From Mariniphaga sp041686935 (GTDB taxonomy: Bacteria; Bacteroidota; Bacteroidia; Bacteroidales; Prolixibacteraceae): a DNA stretch of 64,000 bases. A program made the translations under genes and the position numbers. A model generated the notes under the pieces. The model saw only the letters and a list, made by a program, of their open reading frames with translations, did not search any database and was not told the origin of the DNA. Where the stretch lies: assembly GCA_041686935.1 (NCBI GenBank), contig JAWLCW010000018.1, positions 1 through 64,000 on the forward strand. Reading direction: 5' to 3'. Positions 1-8,601 of the stretch are shown here, one piece after another (position 1 is the stretch's first letter; the number at the start of each line of letters is the position of its first letter).

Positions 1-109
1 TCACTTTTTCACCGGGCGACGCGCAGGCATTCATGATGGTTGGAAAAGCGCTGATGGCAGCAGTGGCAAGGGCTGAGTTCCTGATAAATTTTCTTCTGTT
101 AAAACTCAT
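1..109 (-). CDS. Tat-signal protein, probable Gfo/Idh/MocA oxidoreductase (N-terminus only)
   Basis: Only the first 36 codons lie in the window. The ATG is at 107-109 and the gene runs off the left edge. The N-terminus starts MSFNRRKFIRNSAL and continues into a hydrophobic alanine-rich stretch and a cysteine (NACAS), which is a twin-arginine signal possibly followed by a lipobox. The start is 9 bp after the stop of the upstream Tat oxidoreductase, so the two are very likely co-transcribed. Assignment to the same oxidoreductase family rests on that neighbour and on the similar signal; the catalytic part is not visible. Confidence 0.6.
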   Translation of the reverse strand, partial: MSFNRRKFIRNSALATAAISAFPTIMNACASPGEKV

Positions 110-118
110 TCTTCTTAA

Positions 119-1516
119 TTATAATTTCCAGGGTTTTCTGTATTCATAATGCAATAACTGATTTGCCTTTTCACTATTTAAAAACCGTTCGTTCGTTGAG
201 TCCCATTGCAGACGTTCTTTTGTAGCCAGAGCAATATTTGCCAGATGGGCAAAACTTGTAGAACGATGTCCATTTTCCAACGTACAAAGTGGTGTTTCCC
301 GATTTTTCACGCAGTCAAGAAAATTTCGAACTAAAGTTGCCGTACTGTTTCCACTGCTTCCATCACTGAGCATTTCGTTTTTTGCGTCATATTCTTCGGC
401 ATCCATTAATTTGTCCCAGTTTTGAAATTGACCCCTTCGTGTTGGTGTTATTCGATATCCGCTTTCGCTGGCATAAAGGGTGCCCTTGGTTCCACGTAAT
501 TCCACTTCTCCCCATGGAAAGAGTCCGCCACTGCTTGCTTCGTAAATACAAAATGTAACTATTGCACCGGAGGGGAACTCAAAAGTAACTTGCATAGTAT
601 CAGGAATATCACCGTCATGATCTAATATATATTTTCCACCATGAGCACTTATAGCACTTGGAGCTGTTTCACCCATCATCCACCGGATAACGTCCATAAA
701 ATGGACTCCCCAGTTGCCCATTTGCGATGAATAGTCATTCCACCATCGAAACATGTAGGGTGCAATATTATATTGATAAGGTCGGGCAGCACGGGGGCCA
801 AGCCACAAATCCCAGTCGAAATCTGCAGGTGGTTGTTCAGGATTCAAATTGCCAATTCCACTGGGGAACATATTGTTAATTCGATAAGCTGATGCAACTG
901 TAACTTTCCCGATTTTTCCGTTCGGAATTTCTTTTGCCAGTTTTTGATAAGTAGCAGAACCACGTCGGTTTAAGCCAACTGCAACAATTTGCCTACTGGC
1001 AGCTTCTGCTTCGACCATTTTGCGTCCCTCATAAATTGTTTGGGTTAATGGTTTTTCTACAAATACATCTTTACCTGCCTGAATGGCATGGATTGTTTGC
1101 AAAGCGTGCCAATGGTCGGGAGTTGAAATGCATACAGCATCAATATCCTTACTTTCAAGCAATTTTCGGTAGTCTTTATAAATTTTCGGTGGTTTTGGGA
1201 AGTTTTCACCCATTTTAGGGATTTGTCCACCCATATTTTCAAGATAACGTGCATTAACCTGTGCTCTTTTGCGGGTAGTATATGGTTCATAAACATCGCA
1301 AAGAGCGGCAACTTCACAATCCGGGTTCTGCATAAATAAATTCATTAATTGTGAACCCCTGTTTCCAACTCCAATAAAACCCAAGCGGATTTTTTCATTT
1401 GAACCAATGATTCCTGGATCCAGGGGCATTCCAATTGCTTGGGCCCCAACTGCAATTCCTGCAGCAGTTAATGCAGAATTTTTAATAAAATATCTTCTTG
1501 TTTTATAATTTTCCAT
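119..1516 (-). CDS. Tat-exported Gfo/Idh/MocA family oxidoreductase
   Basis: A 465-residue NAD(P)-dependent sugar or inositol dehydrogenase-like protein. The N-terminus has a twin-arginine signal (TRRYFIKNSAL, residues 6-16) followed by a hydrophobic segment, so it is exported folded to the periplasm. A Rossmann dinucleotide motif GFIGVGNRG follows at about residues 46-54. The family EKPLTQ motif, with the conserved Lys, is near residue 155, and a WGVHFMDVIRWMMG helix supplies the conserved His/Asp of the substrate site. It is the fifth gene of a minus-strand series sigma-FecR-SusC-SusD, 64 bp after susD, with a perfect hairpin in the gap. Such periplasmic oxidoreductases in Bacteroidota glycan loci are thought to act on released sugars; the substrate cannot be told. 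Composition is a little richer in GC than the adjacent SusCD genes. Confidence 0.9.
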   Translation of the reverse strand: MENYKTRRYFIKNSALTAAGIAVGAQAIGMPLDPGIIGSNEKIRLGFIGVGNRGSQLMNLFMQNPDCEVAALCDVYEPYTTRKRAQVNARYLENMGGQIPKMGENFPKPPKIYKDYRKLLESKDIDAVCISTPDHWHALQTIHAIQAGKDVFVEKPLTQTIYEGRKMVEAEAASRQIVAVGLNRRGSATYQKLAKEIPNGKIGKVTVASAYRINNMFPSGIGNLNPEQPPADFDWDLWLGPRAARPYQYNIAPYMFRWWNDYSSQMGNWGVHFMDVIRWMMGETAPSAISAHGGKYILDHDGDIPDTMQVTFEFPSGAIVTFCIYEASSGGLFPWGEVELRGTKGTLYASESGYRITPTRRGQFQNWDKLMDAEEYDAKNEMLSDGSSGNSTATLVRNFLDCVKNRETPLCTLENGHRSTSFAHLANIALATKERLQWDSTNERFLNSEKANQLLHYEYRKPWKL

Positions 1517-1533
1517 AATAAAAAGTATTATTC

Positions 1534-1566
1534 ATTGCACACGTGCTAAAAAAACACGTGTGCAAT
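1534..1566 (-). promoter_or_regulatory. Perfect 12-bp intercistronic stem-loop between susD and oxidoreductase
   Basis: ATTGCACACGTG (1534-1545) and CACGTGTGCAAT (1555-1566) pair perfectly around a 9-nt loop. On the transcribed minus strand the loop is U-rich, and no U-run follows the stem, so a classical terminator is unlikely. It lies in the 64-bp gap between the susD stop and the oxidoreductase start. Processing, mRNA stabilisation or partial termination giving SusCD more message than the enzymes are the plausible roles (inference). Confidence 0.6.
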
Positions 1567-1580
1567 TATTATTTCATATT

Positions 1581-3356
1581 TTAATCATAAAGTGGATTTT
1601 GTATTAATTTGTCATTTTTATTCATTTCATTCAACTCAATCGGCATGAAGTAAGATCTATTAAGCCAAGCTCTGTTTTTGACATTAGGAAGCACTTCATA
1701 TTCTGTTTCTCCATTTAAAAAATGTTTGATATAAATACCTGTTGCATTTACCATAACATCAGGAGCAATCATCCAACGGCGTATATCCCAATAGCGTTGT
1801 CCTTCAAACATTAATTCTACATTTCTTTCGTGTCTGATGTCTTCTTTTAGTTGGCTTCCATCGCTATTTATGGGTGGCATGCCAGCTCTGTTTCGTATCA
1901 TGTTTATAACACGTCGTGCCTCTTCATCTTCTCCAAGTTCATTACAAGCTTCTGCATAACTCAATAAAATTTCAGTGAAACGAACATATCTCCAAGGGCA
2001 TTCTTGTGTTACTTGAGCTAAATTGAAGGGTACTGAAGGATCGATATATTTTCTTTGATAATAACCAGTTTGGGTTCCATTCCAATCTTCTAATACACTT
2101 TGTCTTGTATCAAGCCCTCCTCTAAAAGAACCATCAGGTTGTTCATAGAATCCTGTTTGAATAATCCCTATAGGATCAATTGAAACTGCATCTTCGGTGC
2201 GTTCTCTCCATTTTACACCATCAAATAAAATACTGGAGTAAAAACGAGGGTCACGGTTTTCATAAGGTGCAGCTTTATGGGTTGGATTATTCCAATCAAA
2301 TTTAGTTCCATCAATCATTTCAAAAGCATCAACCATTTGTCCAACAGGATTATTGCTGCCATGGGCATGATAGCCGCCTGACATGTGATGTAGCCCAGGA
2401 TGATATGTTTCACTTCCTTCCCATGACTCGAAATTGAAAAACCTAACAAAAATATCTTCGCTTGTTTGTTTTAACAGAAAAATCTCAGTTAAATTTTCTA
2501 CAATATCTGCATTTTCTGCTGGATCTTTTTTGTGAAGATCATAAACTCCGAGATCCATAACTGCTTTTGCTGCATTCTTGGCTGCTCTCCATCTTGCTTC
2601 TCTATTTCCATCTGTAAACCCGATTAGTTCCGGATTTGAATATCCTTGTGCCCAGCTCTGATCGTTAAAAAGATCACTTGCTGCATACAATAATACTCTT
2701 GCTTTAATGGCTAATGCTGCTCCTTTCGTTGCTCTGCCAACATTATCCCCTGTATGTTCTAATGGTAATAGTTCTGCTGCTGCATCAAGATCATTTACAA
2801 TGAAATCAATAATTTCAGAGAATGAATTCCTATGGGCTAAAAAATCATCATCTAAATTGTAAGCTCGGTCAATTTTAATTACTCCTCCATATTGTTTTGC
2901 AAGTTGATGATTTATATACCCCCTTAAAAAGAGTACTTCTCCTTTCAATCTGTTTTTAAAACTCTCGTCGTCATAAGTATTTTCATCAACCTTGCTTAAG
3001 AACAGATTGCACCGTCTAACGTTTGAATATAGACGATCCCATCGAAGTTTGACTTGTCCCCTTTGTCCATATGCATGCATATCTGTAGGTGTTACCAATG
3101 ATCTTGCAACATTACTAGCTCCTCTGTCAGCAGTCCTTACAGCTTCATCACTAAAAGTTTGCATTCCGATTTTTCCATCAAAGCCATGATATATATTATA
3201 ATAAATCCCATTAACAAAGGTTTCCATTAGATATAAGTCTTCCCACACTGCAGCATCAGAGAATTTATCAAGTGGCTTTCTGTCTAAATAATCTTGACAA
3301 GAATTTGTCAAAATAAAAAATATTAATGTAATTAAATAATAAGCTAATTTTTTCAT
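1581..3356 (-). CDS. SusD/RagB-family glycan-binding lipoprotein
   Basis: A 591-residue surface lipoprotein starting MKKLAYYLITLIFF with lipobox TNSC, so the mature protein begins CQDYLDRKPL, which is typical of SusD. The ATG at 3354-3356 is preferred to an in-frame TTG two codons earlier. TPR-like helical segments include LKGEVLFLRGYINHQLAKQY near residue 140. The C-terminal family hallmark E-GQRYWDIRRWM and the closing region typical of SusD are present. It follows susC by 11 bp and forms with it an outer-membrane importer in which SusD is the lid that captures oligosaccharide. The substrate is unknown. Codons are strongly AT-rich (16 of 60 bases are G/C in 2461-2520), unlike the regulator genes upstream. 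Confidence 0.95.
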   Translation of the reverse strand: MKKLAYYLITLIFFILTNSCQDYLDRKPLDKFSDAAVWEDLYLMETFVNGIYYNIYHGFDGKIGMQTFSDEAVRTADRGASNVARSLVTPTDMHAYGQRGQVKLRWDRLYSNVRRCNLFLSKVDENTYDDESFKNRLKGEVLFLRGYINHQLAKQYGGVIKIDRAYNLDDDFLAHRNSFSEIIDFIVNDLDAAAELLPLEHTGDNVGRATKGAALAIKARVLLYAASDLFNDQSWAQGYSNPELIGFTDGNREARWRAAKNAAKAVMDLGVYDLHKKDPAENADIVENLTEIFLLKQTSEDIFVRFFNFESWEGSETYHPGLHHMSGGYHAHGSNNPVGQMVDAFEMIDGTKFDWNNPTHKAAPYENRDPRFYSSILFDGVKWRERTEDAVSIDPIGIIQTGFYEQPDGSFRGGLDTRQSVLEDWNGTQTGYYQRKYIDPSVPFNLAQVTQECPWRYVRFTEILLSYAEACNELGEDEEARRVINMIRNRAGMPPINSDGSQLKEDIRHERNVELMFEGQRYWDIRRWMIAPDVMVNATGIYIKHFLNGETEYEVLPNVKNRAWLNRSYFMPIELNEMNKNDKLIQNPLYD

Positions 3357-3367
3357 GATCAAAATTA

Positions 3368-6300
3368 TTAAAATGAAAGGTTTACACCAAAATTGATTAC
3401 TTTTTGAACAGGATACCCTTGCATCCTACCCTGGTTCATTTCCGGATCAAAATCTTTGATGCCCGGACTCCAAGTCAACAGGTTGTAGCCACTGAAAAAG
3501 ACTCTCAATTTATCAATTCCGATTTTAGCATTAAACGACTGAGGCATTGTATAGCCTATTTCCATATTTTTAAGTCTTATAAAATCAGAATTATAATAAA
3601 AATATGTATTGTCATTGTCGTACCAATAGTCGGCTGTGCTTGAATTAACGCGTGGACCTGTTCCATCAATATTATCAGGATGCCATCGTTTATCCATATA
3701 ATCTTTAGTGAAATTTCCAATTTCTCCGGATTCAGTTACTACATAAGCTGCTGAATATCCTGACCCTTGAAATAGAACATTAAGATCAATATTCGAATAT
3801 CCGGCACGAATGTTTAATCCTCCTGAAAAACGCGGTACATCAGTTTTGTCATTTCTTATACGATCTAAACCGTCGATTTTCCCATCGTCATTTATGTCCT
3901 TAAATATTATATCTCCTGGACGAGCATTTGGCCAATGTGGTAAACTGTTGACATGTTCCTCATCTCTAAAAATTCCTATTGCTTCATAGAATAGGTCTGC
4001 TCCTATAGGCATTCCTGTTGAGCGCTGCCATTCTGGTGCACCTGGTGCTTCATCCCAAAACAGAATCTCATTTTTTGCATAACCCCCGTTAAGTGATATT
4101 TCATAGTTTATTTTATCTGTATTATTTCTATAACCAACTGCAAAATCGAATCCTTGGTTCTTAACTTTTCCGATGTTCTCTCTTGGTAAGCTTAATCCTG
4201 TTGAGCCGGGAACAGATGCATTTCTGTTCCAAAGAATATTTGATCTTCTTGCATCAAAGAAATCAAAAGTAAAATATATACTATTGTCTAAAAAACTGGC
4301 GTCAAAGCCAATATCAGTTGTATTAGCAACTTCCCAGGTAACATTCGGATTTGGAATATCCCCTTCAAGTAGAAGTCGGTTTGTTTGATCAATACCAAAT
4401 ACATATGCATTACCAGGTAAGTCATAAATAGCCAAATATTGCCATTCATTAATTCTGTCATTCCCAGTTTGCCCCCAAGATGCTCTCAACTTAAAATTAT
4501 TGATAAATGATAAATTTTCTTGCCAGAAATCTTCTTCTGACATTATCCATCCTAAAGAAAAACCAGGAAAGAATCCAAATCTTTTATCTTTTGGAAAGAT
4601 ATAAGAACCATCATACCGCCAAACAAATTCAAGTAAATACTTATCAGAATAATTATAATTAATACGTCCGAAATAATTTAACCTTGCATTTTCAAAACCT
4701 GACCCTGTATTGTCTTTTTCTTGGTCCCCACCTGCAAATAATTGATCAATTTCCTCTGAAAGGAAATATCTTCTAAAGGCTTCAAAATTATCTCCAATTC
4801 CTTCAATTGATTCAAAACCAGCTAAAAAAGTAATATTATGATCGTCAAAAGTTCTTTGGTAATTTAAAAGGACATTAGTTAAGAGCCTTTGGTTATCATG
4901 CATTCGCTGTTCTAACTGGGGGTCATTATATCCTTTTTTGCCAGGTTCTAGTACTGGCACATTATTTTCGTCATAACTTACATAATCCCAAGAATACAGA
5001 TACCAGGGAGTTCTAAATATTTTTCGGAACATAAAAGATTTGTCTAAACTAAAATTACTTTTTAATGAAAGTCCTTGTATCCAGGGAATAGTAACATCTA
5101 AACTTAAATTGCTATCAAAAGAATATAGTTTGTTTCTATCGTATCCTGTAGCATCTGTGGATATTATAGCAGGATTATCCCCATATTCCAAGTCCGGTCC
5201 TGGTGTACCATCAGGCCAAAAACCATGATAAATTGGTTTTCCTCTTTGTACCATTCTAAAAATAGCTCCAGCGCCTCTAACCGGGTAATTTCGATCTTCT
5301 AATCTACCTGCAATATCAAATCCAAGCTTTATATTTTTACTTACATTAATATCGATATTGCTTCTAAAGTCATATTGTTGATAAAAAGTGCCACTGTTAT
5401 AAAAATATCCATCTTGAAATTGTGAACCAAGTGAAACAAAATATGAAACATTTTCACTACCTCCTGTTACAGAAATATTATTTTTATTTTGATATGATCT
5501 TGGTTTAATTACTTCTTCCCACCAATTTGTATTTGGATATCGCCAAATATCAGTTCCATCGCTAAATTTCTGTATTTCCGAATCACTATAACGTGGCTGT
5601 ATTCCTCTATATAAATCAATTTCATTTAGCGCATGAGCATACTCTGCAGCATCAGCCATTTCTGCAATTCTTGTGGGTTGGTTAAAGCCTTGATTTACAT
5701 CAACAGATACCTTTGGTTTTCCAATTGCGCCTCTTTTTGTAGTAACTAGAATTACACCATTAGCAGCTCGCGAACCATATATGGCAGCCGACGCATCTTT
5801 CAAGATGGTTATACTTTCTATGGTGCTAGCATCAATTCTGTTCAGAGAACGACCAGGTACCCCATCAACAACTACTAATGGAGAACTATCGCCAAAAGTA
5901 TTTATTCCCCTAATGCGAATTGTTGCATCATCGTTACCTGGTTCTCCTGAACGCTGATAGCTCATTACGCCTGGTAATCGACCTGCGAGTGTATTACTTA
6001 CATTTGTTACTGGTGCGATAGTTAAATCCTCTCCTTTGGCCGTTGAAATTGCTCCAGTAGAAGTCGCTTTTTTAACCGTTCCATATCCAATTGCTACAAC
6101 TTCTTCTATCCCAATCGCATCCACTTCTAATGTGACATTTATGGAAGTTTGATTTCTAACTTCAAATTCCTGCGTCCGCATCCCTACAAAAGAAAACACC
6201 AGCGTGGCATTTTCCGGAATGTTGGTTATTGTATAATCCCCATCTGCATTTGTTACCGTGCCTTGTGTAGTTCCTTTCACTACAACAGTAACACCGGGCA

Positions 6301-6760
6301 ACGGTTGATTGCTGGAATCCGTTACTCTCCCGGAAACGGAACGTTGCTGGGCGGCCACATTTTCCCGGGCCGTTGCCAGGAAATCGTTTCCAAAATTATC
6401 GCCAACTTTTCGAACCACAATGTAACGTTCGATTATGGTATAATCGAAGTCAGTTCCTTGCATTACCTGGTCAAGTATTTCCATCACCGTGGCATTTTGG
6501 GCATCCAGTGTCAGGTTGTCCAGTTCGCTGAGTTCATTCTTCTGATAATAAAACATGAACTCGCTTTTGGCTTCAATTTGTTTGACAAGTTCTACCATGT
6601 TCCCGTTCTCCATTTTTATGTCGAGCCGGGTGTTTTGCGAATAGGTGGAAGCCGCCGCTCCCGCCATACAGAACATCAAGATTGTTAACGTTAGTTTCAT
6701 CTTTAACAACAATTTTTTCAAAAGTCGGTTAAAACCGGCTTGGTTTTCAAAGTTTTCCAT
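3368..6760 (-). CDS. SusC/RagA TonB-dependent receptor with STN signalling domain
   Basis: A 1130-residue outer-membrane transporter. After the signal peptide (MKLTLTILMFCMAGAAAS, ending near residue 38) comes an STN domain (about 45-120, beginning TRLDIKMENGNMVELVKQIE), the module that talks to a FecR anti-sigma factor. Next are a carboxypeptidase-like regulatory beta-sandwich (about 140-215, VSGRVTDSSNQPLPGVTVVV), a TonB box/plug (VAIGYGTVKK; then VVVDGVPGRSL near 300) and a 22-strand barrel ending in VINFGVNLSF with C-terminal Phe. It pairs with SusD 11 bp downstream and lies 130 bp after fecR, so it is a trans-envelope signalling SusC that activates its own sigma factor on substrate binding. 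GC content drops sharply from the N-terminal signalling part to the barrel part, suggesting a mosaic gene. Confidence 0.96.
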   Translation of the reverse strand: MENFENQAGFNRLLKKLLLKMKLTLTILMFCMAGAAASTYSQNTRLDIKMENGNMVELVKQIEAKSEFMFYYQKNELSELDNLTLDAQNATVMEILDQVMQGTDFDYTIIERYIVVRKVGDNFGNDFLATARENVAAQQRSVSGRVTDSSNQPLPGVTVVVKGTTQGTVTNADGDYTITNIPENATLVFSFVGMRTQEFEVRNQTSINVTLEVDAIGIEEVVAIGYGTVKKATSTGAISTAKGEDLTIAPVTNVSNTLAGRLPGVMSYQRSGEPGNDDATIRIRGINTFGDSSPLVVVDGVPGRSLNRIDASTIESITILKDASAAIYGSRAANGVILVTTKRGAIGKPKVSVDVNQGFNQPTRIAEMADAAEYAHALNEIDLYRGIQPRYSDSEIQKFSDGTDIWRYPNTNWWEEVIKPRSYQNKNNISVTGGSENVSYFVSLGSQFQDGYFYNSGTFYQQYDFRSNIDINVSKNIKLGFDIAGRLEDRNYPVRGAGAIFRMVQRGKPIYHGFWPDGTPGPDLEYGDNPAIISTDATGYDRNKLYSFDSNLSLDVTIPWIQGLSLKSNFSLDKSFMFRKIFRTPWYLYSWDYVSYDENNVPVLEPGKKGYNDPQLEQRMHDNQRLLTNVLLNYQRTFDDHNITFLAGFESIEGIGDNFEAFRRYFLSEEIDQLFAGGDQEKDNTGSGFENARLNYFGRINYNYSDKYLLEFVWRYDGSYIFPKDKRFGFFPGFSLGWIMSEEDFWQENLSFINNFKLRASWGQTGNDRINEWQYLAIYDLPGNAYVFGIDQTNRLLLEGDIPNPNVTWEVANTTDIGFDASFLDNSIYFTFDFFDARRSNILWNRNASVPGSTGLSLPRENIGKVKNQGFDFAVGYRNNTDKINYEISLNGGYAKNEILFWDEAPGAPEWQRSTGMPIGADLFYEAIGIFRDEEHVNSLPHWPNARPGDIIFKDINDDGKIDGLDRIRNDKTDVPRFSGGLNIRAGYSNIDLNVLFQGSGYSAAYVVTESGEIGNFTKDYMDKRWHPDNIDGTGPRVNSSTADYWYDNDNTYFYYNSDFIRLKNMEIGYTMPQSFNAKIGIDKLRVFFSGYNLLTWSPGIKDFDPEMNQGRMQGYPVQKVINFGVNLSF

Positions 6761-6890
6761 AAATTTACAACGTTTTAATGATTATTACACTTTGTTTTAA
6801 TCGGAACGGTGGGTATGTGGGGCATATCCGCCGTTTGTTTTTTTTAATTCAGTAAAAAATTTTGTTTAGATTTCAGTTTTCCATAGGCAT

Positions 6891-7895
6891 TTAATTTTTT
6901 GAAATGGTTATTACATCTTTGGTATTCAGGTTGCTTTTAAATTCCGCTTCGAGGCGCAAAAGCACGCAAATGGCCTTCAACGACTGGTCAATGGGTTTGT
7001 TTTTCAGGACGGTGCCGGTAAATTTTATGTTACGGGCTTCTTCGCTGGTAAACCGGATTTCCACATTGTACCAGCGTTCCATGCGGCGGGCTACATCGGC
7101 CAGCCGTTCGTCGTCGAATTTAATTTCACCATTTATCCAGCTTTGGTAAAAAGCAGTGTTTACTTCGGCTGTTTTTATTGTTTTGCGTGGATTGTCGGGC
7201 AAAGTTACCTGCTGGGTCGGGGATACTTGTTTTAACGTTCTGCCATTCATATCATTCAGTTGCACAGCGCCCTCCACCAGGGTTACCCGGCTGAAATCCT
7301 CGTCGGGATAGGCTTCAGCGGCAAATGTGGTACCCAAGACCTCAACTTCGTTGTTTTTGATTAGTACCTTAAAAGGGATTTCGTCTTTTGTTACTTTAAA
7401 AAAAGCTTCGCCTGTCAGTTCCACTTTCCGGGCGTCTTCTCCAAAATTACTGGCATAGCGTAAGGTGGTACCCGAGTTGAGCCACACATGCGTGCCATCG
7501 GATAACGTGAGTTCCGACATTTGCCCCAGCGGAACAAAAACCTCAGTATAAACCGGCGGAATTTCCGGTACTGGTTTCCAGTTGATGTGAAATAGTGTGC
7601 CAAGTCCGAAAGCCAGAATAACAATGGCGGCGTATTTGGAGATTTTCAGATACAGTTTTACCTTTTTGTTACTGAAGTATCGCGTTATCCTGTACCAGGA
7701 ACGACTTGCCGAACTATGGGTTAGTGGTTCTGTTTTTGGGAGTTTCCGGTGGAAATTGTTTACATCATCGTAAATTTTCCGGTTTTCAGGATGTTTCAAA
7801 AGATCTTCCAGTTCTGTTTTTTCTGTTGGGTTGGCTTCATGATGAATTTCTGAAGCGGAGAGTTCCCAGATTTTATCTTGATTCGATTCGTTCAT
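6891..7895 (-). CDS. FecR-family anti-sigma factor
   Basis: A 334-residue inner-membrane anti-sigma regulator. The N-terminal cytoplasmic part, about 80 residues, binds the ECF sigma factor. One transmembrane helix follows (about 87-105, YAAIVILAFGLGTLF). The periplasmic FecR beta-domain (about 120-225) contains LSDGTHVWLNSGTTLRY and VELTGEAFFKV, which are hallmark FecR strands. A C-terminal DUF4974 domain (about 255-325, IKFDDERLADVARRMERWYN) probably meets the STN domain of the SusC encoded next. The ATG at 7893-7895 is preceded on the minus strand by a hairpin (7914-7943). The cognate sigma gene is upstream but about 700 bp away, which is unusually far for this pair. Confidence 0.95.
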   Translation of the reverse strand: MNESNQDKIWELSASEIHHEANPTEKTELEDLLKHPENRKIYDDVNNFHRKLPKTEPLTHSSASRSWYRITRYFSNKKVKLYLKISKYAAIVILAFGLGTLFHINWKPVPEIPPVYTEVFVPLGQMSELTLSDGTHVWLNSGTTLRYASNFGEDARKVELTGEAFFKVTKDEIPFKVLIKNNEVEVLGTTFAAEAYPDEDFSRVTLVEGAVQLNDMNGRTLKQVSPTQQVTLPDNPRKTIKTAEVNTAFYQSWINGEIKFDDERLADVARRMERWYNVEIRFTSEEARNIKFTGTVLKNKPIDQSLKAICVLLRLEAEFKSNLNTKDVITISKN

Positions 7896-7913
7896 TCCAT
7901 TTTAATTTGCGGT

Positions 7914-7943
7914 AAAGAACGACCGAAATTTCAGTCGTTCTTT
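7914..7943. promoter_or_regulatory. 30-nt near-perfect palindrome in the fecR leader
   Basis: AAAGAACGAC (7914-7923) pairs with GTCGTTCTTT (7934-7943). The 10-nt spacer itself contains the palindrome GAAATTTC, making a nearly continuous inverted repeat. It lies 18 bp upstream of the fecR start. It could be an operator, an mRNA leader hairpin, or a terminator insulating fecR from upstream transcription; the sequence cannot separate these. Confidence 0.5.
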
Positions 7944-8130
7944 TATATCTAACCTAACCTAAAACTATGAACAACCGGGTGTAAGTTTTATCGGTTGCTT
8001 TCAATTTTAACGACGAAAAAAGGAGTGGGGCAGGGTGACAGGAATGAGGATTTTTTTTGAAAAAAGTTGAAGGTTGGATTACAGGGGATTGATTTGCAGT
8101 GAATTGAATGGTTGGAACATTTGTGGTTAA

Positions 8131-8256
8131 GTGGGGATTTGTTGGAGATTGATAGAGATTGAAGGAGATTTGTAGTGATTTGGTTGAGATTAAGTTGAGA
8201 TTGAGTTGTGATTAGGTGGGGATTAGGTTGTGATTAATGGAGATTAAGTGGAGATT
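8131..8256. repeat. Degenerate 10-11 bp tandem array with helically phased GATT
   Basis: Twelve GATT tetramers begin at 8136, 8147, 8157, 8167, 8177, 8188, 8199, 8210, 8221, 8232, 8242 and 8253, so the spacing is always 10 or 11 bp, matching the DNA helical turn. The unit is roughly AGTTGAGATTA with purine-rich variation. Two more GATTs in similar phase lie at 8077 and 8087. The array sits in the ~700-bp gap between the sigma and fecR genes, with no open reading frame of note. Confidence 0.75.
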
Positions 8257-8280
8257 TGTCGATAAAAGATGATGTTTTGT

Positions 8281-8601
8281 GGTTATTTGCAATTGGCCGG
8301 CACCATGTAACAGAAGCCTGACCAGACAGCGTCGCAGACCTGTCAGCGTCAATGGGTGAAATTACTTGAAGAACCACCTCGTCTCCATCATACGACGGAG
8401 CCACACCCCGAGATTTCGGGGCAGGCTCTCCTTTGCCTTTAGGAAACCGGCAAGGAGGAGAAATTCGTGCTAACTATATTATTTTGCGCTAGAATATTTT
8501 GAAACCTGATAATAAATCCCGGCCACGATTTTCCCCTCATAACTTTGTTAGGAGGGGTCATCCGGCTAGAGGAGCGGTAGGCCGGATGGGGGTGGTGTTT
8601 T
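8281..8601. repeat. Hairpin-rich non-coding segment 3' of the sigma gene
   Basis: No gene is seen here. Three strong stem-loops are visible: CCCCGA/TCGGGG around GATT at 8406-8421; an 11-bp stem with one mismatch at 8533-8557 (CCCCTCATAAC with GTTAGGAGGGG); and a perfect 8-bp stem CATCCGGC/GCCGGATG at 8559-8588, directly after the sigma stop on the minus strand. An imperfect CTCCTTTGCC/GGCAAGGAGG pair lies near 8430-8460. The last hairpin may end the sigma transcript, although no U-run follows. The rest looks like an intergenic repeat or a small non-autonomous element; copies elsewhere in the genome would be needed to say so. Confidence 0.45.

Noticed and set aside
6149..6688. 179-residue plus-strand frame opposite the SusC signalling region
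   Set aside because: It is the complement of the STN and carboxypeptidase-like region, which has clear family motifs on the minus strand; the antisense product has no recognisable domain or signal.
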